A stretch of DNA of 56,989 nt from CAZGCA01 sp964524145 (GTDB lineage: Bacteria; Hydrogenedentota; CAZGCA01): positions 1 to 56,989 of the forward strand of contig CAZGCA010000034.1 of assembly GCA_964524145.1 (NCBI GenBank), read 5' to 3'. Of this stretch, positions 51,711-56,989 are shown in pieces. Both the position numbers and the translations under genes were made by a program. The notes under the pieces are model-generated. The model had not been told where the DNA came from and did not search any database. It saw only the letters and a program-made list of their open reading frames with translations. Every line of letters begins with the position of its first letter. Within the stretch, counting starts at the first letter, position 1.

Positions 51711-53735
51711 ATGCATGCTGTTCAGGACAAACTAGACGATCTTTGCGTCAACACTATCCGCATGCTTGCGGTGGATGCGGTTGAGAAAGCGAACTCCGGT
51801 CATCCCGGGCTGCCGATGGGCGCAGCCGCTCCCGCCTACGTGCTGTGGACGAGGTTTCTCCGGCACAACCCTGCGAACCCATCGTGGCCGGACCGTGACC
51901 GGTTTGTTCTTTCTGCAGGCCACGGGTCCACGCTGCTGTACGCGCTGTTGCACCTGACAGGGTACGATCTGCCGTTGGACGAGATCAAACAGTTTCGCCA
52001 GTGGGGTAGCAAAACACCAGGCCACCCGGAGGTTGGCGATACGCCCGGAGTCGAGACGACCACCGGGCCGTTGGGACAGGGGTTCGCGAATGCGGTCGGC
52101 ATGGCTATCGCCGAGCAGCACCTGGCGGCCTGTTTCAATCGTGCAGACCATACCATCGTCGATCACCACACCTACGTTTTCGCCAGCGACGGCGACCTGA
52201 TGGAGGGCGTTTCGCACGAGGCAGCGTCTCTCGCCGGCCATCTCAAGCTAGGCAAGCTCATATGCCTGTACGACGACAACAGCATCTCGATCGAAGGGAG
52301 CACGGACCTGGCCTTCACGGAAGACAGAATGAAACGGTTTGAGTCCTATGGGTGGCATGTGGAACGGGTCGACGACGGAAACGACCTCGAGGCCGTGGCC
52401 GCTGCCATACGCGCCGCGCAGATGGAGACGGAACGCCCGTCGTTGATTGCTGTTCGCACGCATATCGGGTACGGCAGCCCGAACAAGGAGGGTACGGCCG
52501 ATGTGCACGGCGCACCCCTGGGGCCTGACGAAGTCAAGTTAACGAAGGAGAATCTTGGTTGGCCCCTCGAGCCGGCGTTTCTGATACCTGATGATGCACT
52601 GGCAGAGTTTCGCAAAGCTGTCGAAAACGGCAAGGGTTTGGAGCAAGAATGGCAGGCGCGTTTCCAGGAGTACGCGAAAGCGTACCCTGAGCTGGCCGAG
52701 GAATGGCAGGTGTGCATGAGCGGCGAGCTGCCGTCCGGTTGGGACAGGGATATCCCCGAGTTTCCGGCCGATCCGAAAGGGCTCGCGACGCGTGCGTCAT
52801 CCGGGAAAGTGCTCAACGCTATTGCAGCCAACTTGCCCAACTTGATCGGGGGTTCCGCCGACCTGGCCCCATCAAACAAGACGCTCATAGAAGGTTCGGA
52901 CGATTTCAGTTCGAGTAACCGGGGTGGCCGGAACATGCGCTTCGGTGTGCGCGAACACGCTATGGGCTCGATCATGAACGGCATGGCGCTGCACGGAGGA
53001 CTGATCCCGTATGGCGGGACGTTCCTCGTTTTCTCGGACTACATGCGGCCGCCAATTCGTCTGGCAGCCATGATGGGGTTGAAGGCTGTCTATGTCTTTA
53101 CTCACGACAGCATCGGTGTGGGCGAGGACGGCCCGACCCATCAACCTATCGAGCATCTTGCCGCACTGCGGACGATCCCCGGACTGACGGTCATACGGCC
53201 CGCGGATGCCAACGAGACAGCGGAAGCCTGGCGATTTGCAGTACAGTCTCAGGAAGGACCTGTGGCTTTGGCTCTGACACGACAGAACCTCCCGACGCTC
53301 GATCGCCACCAGTACGCGTCTGCTGACGGACTATCCCGAGGGGCCTACGTTTTGAGCGATGTTGAGAACAGCGAACCGGACGTCGTTCTCATCGCGAGCG
53401 GTTCCGAGGTCCCTCTTGCTCTCGAGGCGTCCGAGAAGCTCAAGGAGAAAGGCACTGCCGCACGTGTTGTGAGCATGCCGAGTTGGGAGCTGTTTGACGC
53501 GCAACCGGAGGAGTACCGGAACAAGGTGCTGCTGCCGCACCTGGGAGCCCGGGTAGCTGTAGAAGCAGGGATCACGCAGGGCTGGCGCCGTTACGTGGGC
53601 GATAGGGGAGAGCTGGTCGGCATCGACCGGTTCGGCGCGTCCGCCCCCGGCAAAACGGTATATGAGAAGCTCGGGCTCACAGCGGACCGTGTAGTCGAGA
53701 CCGCATTGGAAGTGTTGAACCGGAGCAAGGGTTAG
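51711..53735 (+). CDS. tkt: Transketolase
   Basis: 674 residues, standard length, with AGGAGG ten bases before ATG 51711. The thiamine diphosphate domain shows NSGHPGLPMGAA, SAGHGSTLLYALL, GPLGQGFANAVG and ASDGDLMEGVSHE. The pyrimidine domain shows RNMRFGVREHAMGSIMNG, with the catalytic Glu, and HDSIGVGEDGPTHQPIEHL. It links glycolysis and the pentose phosphate pathway by two-carbon transfer in the cytoplasm. It stands alone, 159 bp after the sulfatase gene and 114 bp before rmlB. Confidence 0.95.
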   Translation: MHAVQDKLDDLCVNTIRMLAVDAVEKANSGHPGLPMGAAAPAYVLWTRFLRHNPANPSWPDRDRFVLSAGHGSTLLYALLHLTGYDLPLDEIKQFRQWGSKTPGHPEVGDTPGVETTTGPLGQGFANAVGMAIAEQHLAACFNRADHTIVDHHTYVFASDGDLMEGVSHEAASLAGHLKLGKLICLYDDNSISIEGSTDLAFTEDRMKRFESYGWHVERVDDGNDLEAVAAAIRAAQMETERPSLIAVRTHIGYGSPNKEGTADVHGAPLGPDEVKLTKENLGWPLEPAFLIPDDALAEFRKAVENGKGLEQEWQARFQEYAKAYPELAEEWQVCMSGELPSGWDRDIPEFPADPKGLATRASSGKVLNAIAANLPNLIGGSADLAPSNKTLIEGSDDFSSSNRGGRNMRFGVREHAMGSIMNGMALHGGLIPYGGTFLVFSDYMRPPIRLAAMMGLKAVYVFTHDSIGVGEDGPTHQPIEHLAALRTIPGLTVIRPADANETAEAWRFAVQSQEGPVALALTRQNLPTLDRHQYASADGLSRGAYVLSDVENSEPDVVLIASGSEVPLALEASEKLKEKGTAARVVSMPSWELFDAQPEEYRNKVLLPHLGARVAVEAGITQGWRRYVGDRGELVGIDRFGASAPGKTVYEKLGLTADRVVETALEVLNRSKG

Positions 53736-53849
53736 GTGATGAATCGACTGAAGATGCTGACAGCTGGACTATACACTTGACTTTTTGCATTCAAGAGGCG
53801 ATCATTCTCTTAACATCGGTAGTCGGACGAACCTCGGGAGGTTGATCAC

Positions 53850-54848
53850 GTGAGACTTCTTGTTACGGGCGGCGCGGGCTTCATCGGGTCGAACTTCGTG
53901 CGGCTCGTGCTTGAAGAGCGCCCGGATTGGACCGTAACGAACCTCGACAAGCTTACCTACGCGGGCAACCTCAAGAACCTCAGAGACGTCGAGAACAATC
54001 CGGGATACAGTTTCGTACGAGGCGATATATGCGATCCGACGGTTGTGTCTGAGGCGATGGCGGACGCCGATGCGGTCGTCAATTTCGCCGCGGAGACACA
54101 CGTCGACCGCAGCATACACGATCCGACGGGATTCATCGAGACCGACGTCACCGGCGTTTACGTTCTCTGCGAGGAAGCACGACGTCAAGGACTCACCACG
54201 TTCGTCCACGTGTCCACGGACGAAGTCTACGGGAGTATCGAGGACGGCGCGTTCTCGGAAACCGACCCGCTCTCGCCAAGCAACCCGTATTCCGCGAGCA
54301 AAGCGGGCGGCGAGATGCTGGCCATGTCGTATTTCAAGACGTTCGAGCTGCCGGTTGTCGTGAGCCGCGGGTCAAACACGTTCGGCCCGTTCCAGTATCC
54401 CGAGAAGTTCATGCCCCTTTTTATCACCAACGCCATTGACGACGAACCTTTGCCGCTGTACGGCGACGGCCTTAACGTGCGCGACTGGCTGTTCGTTGAG
54501 GACCATTGCCGCGCGCTGCTGTTTCTTGTGGAGAACGGCGTTCCGGGCGAACTATACAACGTCGGAGGCGGCAACGAGCGGACTAACATAGATGTCGCTC
54601 GGGCCATTGTAGCTCGACTCGGCAAGAGCAACGATCTTATAAAGCCTGTCAAGGATCGCCCCGGCCATGACCGCCGCTACGCCTTGGACTGCGCCAAGCT
54701 CGAGCAGGCCGGTTGTCAACCTCTCGTAAGCTTCGATGACGGGTTCGCACGGACTGTGGACTGGTACCTCGCAAACGAATGGTGGTGGCGGGAACTCAAG
54801 ACAGGGGAGTACCTCGAGTACTACAAGAGGAACTACGAGAACCGCTAA
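53850..54848 (+). CDS. rfbB: dTDP-glucose 4,6-dehydratase
   Basis: 332 residues from GTG 53850, with GGGAGG eight bases upstream. The NAD-binding GGAGFIG is at residues 7-13. The catalytic STDEVYGS block and the YSASK pair are present in order (NPYSASKAGGEML). The DWLFVEDHCRALLF and YNVGGGNERTN segments match RmlB. It makes dTDP-4-keto-6-deoxyglucose for rhamnose and related surface sugars. It is followed 25 bp later by rmlA on the same strand; rmlC and rmlD are not in the window. A TTGACT at 53777 may be a -35, but its -10 is poor. Confidence 0.93.
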   Translation: MRLLVTGGAGFIGSNFVRLVLEERPDWTVTNLDKLTYAGNLKNLRDVENNPGYSFVRGDICDPTVVSEAMADADAVVNFAAETHVDRSIHDPTGFIETDVTGVYVLCEEARRQGLTTFVHVSTDEVYGSIEDGAFSETDPLSPSNPYSASKAGGEMLAMSYFKTFELPVVVSRGSNTFGPFQYPEKFMPLFITNAIDDEPLPLYGDGLNVRDWLFVEDHCRALLFLVENGVPGELYNVGGGNERTNIDVARAIVARLGKSNDLIKPVKDRPGHDRRYALDCAKLEQAGCQPLVSFDDGFARTVDWYLANEWWWRELKTGEYLEYYKRNYENR

Positions 54849-54873
54849 CCTGTACGCTTCAAGGGAGGTCTCA

Positions 54874-55596
54874 ATGAAAGGTGTTATTCTTGCCGGCGGA
54901 CTCGGCACGAGGCTGATGCCGCTCACAAAGGTCACGAACAAACATCTCCTGCCGATATACGACGAGCCGATGATCTACTTCCCGATCCGCACTCTTGTAG
55001 ACGCGGGAATCGAGGATATTATGCTCGTGACCGGCGGCAACTCGGCGGGCGATTTCCTGCAGTTGATAGGCAACGGCAAAGGGTTCGGCCTGAAGCACTT
55101 TGACTACACGTACCAGGAAGGCAGCGGCGGTATAGCCGACGCCCTGGGGCTTGCCGAGGATTTCGCTGACGGCGAGAAGATAGTCGTCATTCTGGGCGAC
55201 AACATTATCGAAAAAAGCATCCGTTCTGCCACCGAGGCGTTTGCCATGCAGGAACGCGGCGCCAAAATAATGCTCAAGGAAGTGCCCGATCCGGAACGGT
55301 TCGGCGTTCCCCAACTTGACGGCGACCACATCGTGCGGATCGAGGAGAAACCCAAAGAACCCAAGTCGCACTACGCGGTTATCGGCATCTACATGTATGA
55401 TGACCGGGTGTTCGATATCATCCGAACCCTGGTGCCGTCCAATCGCAACGAGCTCGAGATCACCGACGTCAACAACGCCTATATCGAGCAGGGCCAAATG
55501 ACGTACGAAGTCCTCGACGGCTGGTGGACCGACGCCGGCACGTTTCAGTCGCTGCTCCGGGCAAGCCGGCTCGTCGCCGACAAGCATCCCGAGTGA
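54874..55596 (+). CDS. rfbA: Glucose-1-phosphate thymidylyltransferase (short type)
   Basis: 240 residues from ATG 54874, fixed by AAGGGAGGT upstream. The nucleotidyltransferase signature is LAGGLGTRLMPLT at the N-terminus, followed by NKHLLPIYDEPMIYFP, ILGDNIIE and GIYMYDDRVFD, and the C-terminal GWWTDAGTFQSLL. It makes dTDP-glucose from glucose-1-phosphate and dTTP, the substrate of the adjacent RmlB. At 240 residues it lacks the C-terminal extension of the enterobacterial RmlA (about 290 residues), like other short RmlA forms. Cytoplasmic. Confidence 0.92.
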   Translation: MKGVILAGGLGTRLMPLTKVTNKHLLPIYDEPMIYFPIRTLVDAGIEDIMLVTGGNSAGDFLQLIGNGKGFGLKHFDYTYQEGSGGIADALGLAEDFADGEKIVVILGDNIIEKSIRSATEAFAMQERGAKIMLKEVPDPERFGVPQLDGDHIVRIEEKPKEPKSHYAVIGIYMYDDRVFDIIRTLVPSNRNELEITDVNNAYIEQGQMTYEVLDGWWTDAGTFQSLLRASRLVADKHPE

Positions 55597-55682
55597 CCCC
55601 TTCGACGTCAGGGTGCGTTCGAGACCTGTTTTACCGAATCGTCCGATAATTGAGTGGTGCGCGTTGAGGGGAACCGAAACGG

Positions 55683-56989
55683 CTACTTTGCAGGATGAGC
55701 TTTCCGGGCCAGAACGCGTTGTTTGATCACGACCGCGAAGTATTTCAAGTCGCGCTTCACAACGGCCAGCGACCGTTTCGAAGGAAGACGGAACAACTGG
55801 TATAGTCCGAAATAGACCTTCTGGAGCGGTGAGTTGATCGTGACTTGATGGAACTTGTAGTTGTCGATCGGCAGCAGCCGCAAAACCCGCGCAATCACTC
55901 TGATATGTTTTGCGAAGAACCTGTTCCGGGAAAGGCCCATGACGAACTTCTTCGACAACCGCTTCTTCTTTGCGAGGAAATAGAGAACGTCCCAGAATAG
56001 GTGTTCGTCGTCGTGCCCCAGATAGAGGCTTTCATACCAGATCTCGTACCCTCTCTCGCAGACGGACTCCACGCTATTCTGCGTGATAGTACCGTCCTCG
56101 AGCGCCCGTTTAGTCAGCTCGGTTTCCGGAAAGAACTGCAGCGTGAAGACCTCCTGCTGGTAAGGTTTGGGCAGGGAGGTGAGCAAATCCAGTGAGGCCA
56201 TCCTGTCTTCGCGCGTCTCGTAAGGAACATTGGTGATCAGGTCGATGCAGAGCAGCACGTTGTTGTCGTGAATGATCTTCGCCGTATCGAGTATTCGCTC
56301 CGTCGGCGTGTGCCGGTTGAAGTACTCAGTGCGTATCCGCTCGGAACCCGATTGGACGCCCATAACGGTGTATATAAGGCCGCAGGATTGCAGCAGCTTG
56401 ATACGCTTATCGGACACCAGGTTCGGATGGCTGTATGCGAAGAAGAACAGCCCGACATTCTCCCGGTACTTCTCGGCAAACTCCTCAAGCCACTCGTCGT
56501 CGAACATGAACGAGTCGTCCTCAACAGCGACGTTATGAAGGTTCTCGTATGTCTGTTTCGCCTGTACGAGCTCATCTATGACGCTGTCAACGCTGCGTCG
56601 CCGCATTATCTTGCCCTTGCCTTTGTACGCCCTTTTGAGAAACGAGTTGCAGCAGAACGCACAATCGTGAAGACACCCGCGGGACGCCGTGACGGGATAC
56701 GACTGCATCACCTTCTCGTTCTCGAACCCCGTGAGGATCCGGCCGTTGTCGATGTAGATCTTGTTCTTGCCGGTGAAGTCGGGGGAGGGGAGGGCATCGA
56801 GATCTTCCACCAATGGACGCAACTCGTTGCTCACGATCTCACCGTCGCGTTTGACGCAGAGGTTGGGAATCGTCGAGTAGTCGCTCCCGCTCTCGAGCGC
56901 GCCGAGGAAGTCAACGAACGCTCCCTCGCCCTCGCCGACACAGACAACATCGGCGAACTCGAGCGATTCGGCGGGCCTGAGCGTTGGGT
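55683..56989 (-). CDS. B12-binding-domain radical SAM protein, 5' end cut off
   Basis: The frame is open to the right window edge, so the gene is partial. The visible start of the frame reads PTLRPAESLEFADVVCVGEGE, the typical end of the cobalamin-binding domain; the GTG at 56834 is internal. The radical SAM cluster is CLHDCAFC in TASRGCLHDCAFCCNSFLK, about 93 residues in. SIDELVQAKQ-like helices and GVQSGSERIRTEYFNRH follow, the usual order. The C-terminal 100 residues are basic (LPSKRSLAVVKRDLKYFAVV). Such enzymes modify lipids, hopanoids or glycans; the substrate is unknown. It faces rmlA across an 86-bp gap. Confidence 0.85.
   Translation of the reverse strand, partial: PTLRPAESLEFADVVCVGEGEGAFVDFLGALESGSDYSTIPNLCVKRDGEIVSNELRPLVEDLDALPSPDFTGKNKIYIDNGRILTGFENEKVMQSYPVTASRGCLHDCAFCCNSFLKRAYKGKGKIMRRRSVDSVIDELVQAKQTYENLHNVAVEDDSFMFDDEWLEEFAEKYRENVGLFFFAYSHPNLVSDKRIKLLQSCGLIYTVMGVQSGSERIRTEYFNRHTPTERILDTAKIIHDNNVLLCIDLITNVPYETREDRMASLDLLTSLPKPYQQEVFTLQFFPETELTKRALEDGTITQNSVESVCERGYEIWYESLYLGHDDEHLFWDVLYFLAKKKRLSKKFVMGLSRNRFFAKHIRVIARVLRLLPIDNYKFHQVTINSPLQKVYFGLYQLFRLPSKRSLAVVKRDLKYFAVVIKQRVLARKAHPAK

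Overview
The window looks like a chromosomal segment of a moderately GC-rich, Gram-negative-type bacterium. The mix of families suggests a lineage near Candidatus Hydrogenedentota or the Planctomycetota: a CehA/McbA-type PHP hydrolase, a DUF2961/GH172 protein, a formylglycine-type sulfatase, a secreted beta-helix protein, many Tat signals, and pseudopilin-like C-termini. This placement is inference; no rRNA or other taxonomic marker is present apart from dnaA, threonine synthase, transketolase and nth.

Layout. 0.1-1.7 kb: secreted CehA-like hydrolase. 1.8-6.4 kb (minus): dnaA, an HtrA protease that overlaps dnaA by ATGA, and an EF-G-like GTPase. The dnaA upstream region (6385-6841) holds a perfect and a near-perfect DnaA box in tandem and is the best oriC candidate; a MazG-like gene follows. 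7.8-11.8 kb (plus): a B12-binding radical SAM enzyme and a YfhO-type membrane protein. 11.8-17.8 kb (minus): an apparent four-gene operon of acetyl xylan esterase-like hydrolase, GH172-like protein, membrane-embedded spermidine-synthase-like protein and threonine synthase. 18.0-28.6 kb (plus): seven tandem paralogous genes for membrane-anchored exported proteins of about 470-490 residues with a pseudopilin-like C-terminus. 28.6-33.1 kb (minus): a large sugar kinase plus nucleotidyltransferase fusion and a zinc phospholipase C-like protein. 33.4-36.7 kb (plus): DUF4416, ABC-class ATPase, endonuclease III and a small unknown gene, overlapping one another. 36.75-37.14 kb: a duplicated 120-bp tRNA promoter region separated by a hairpin repeat, then tRNA-Arg(CCU). 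37.2-42.7 kb (plus): PHP phosphoesterase, lipoprotein, NTF2-like protein, TPR protein, asparagine synthase-like protein, methyltransferase. 42.7-47.5 kb (minus): an AmmeMemoRadiSam operon in which two DUF362 proteins lie between a Memo-AMMECR1 fusion and the radical SAM protein, and every product carries an export or membrane signal. 47.6-49.7 kb (minus): secreted beta-helix protein. 50.1-55.6 kb (plus): sulfatase, transketolase, RmlB, RmlA. 55.7 kb to the right edge (minus): a second B12-binding radical SAM gene, cut by the window end.

The strongest candidates for undescribed biology are the seven-gene array, with mosaic C-termini, conserved 65-bp spacers and two similar promoters, and the exported AmmeMemoRadiSam/DUF362 operon. 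Three copies of one perfect or near-perfect hairpin repeat and two of another are dispersed at gene borders. One hairpin sits inside the duplicated tRNA promoter. No IS element, prophage, CRISPR array or rRNA gene was seen.
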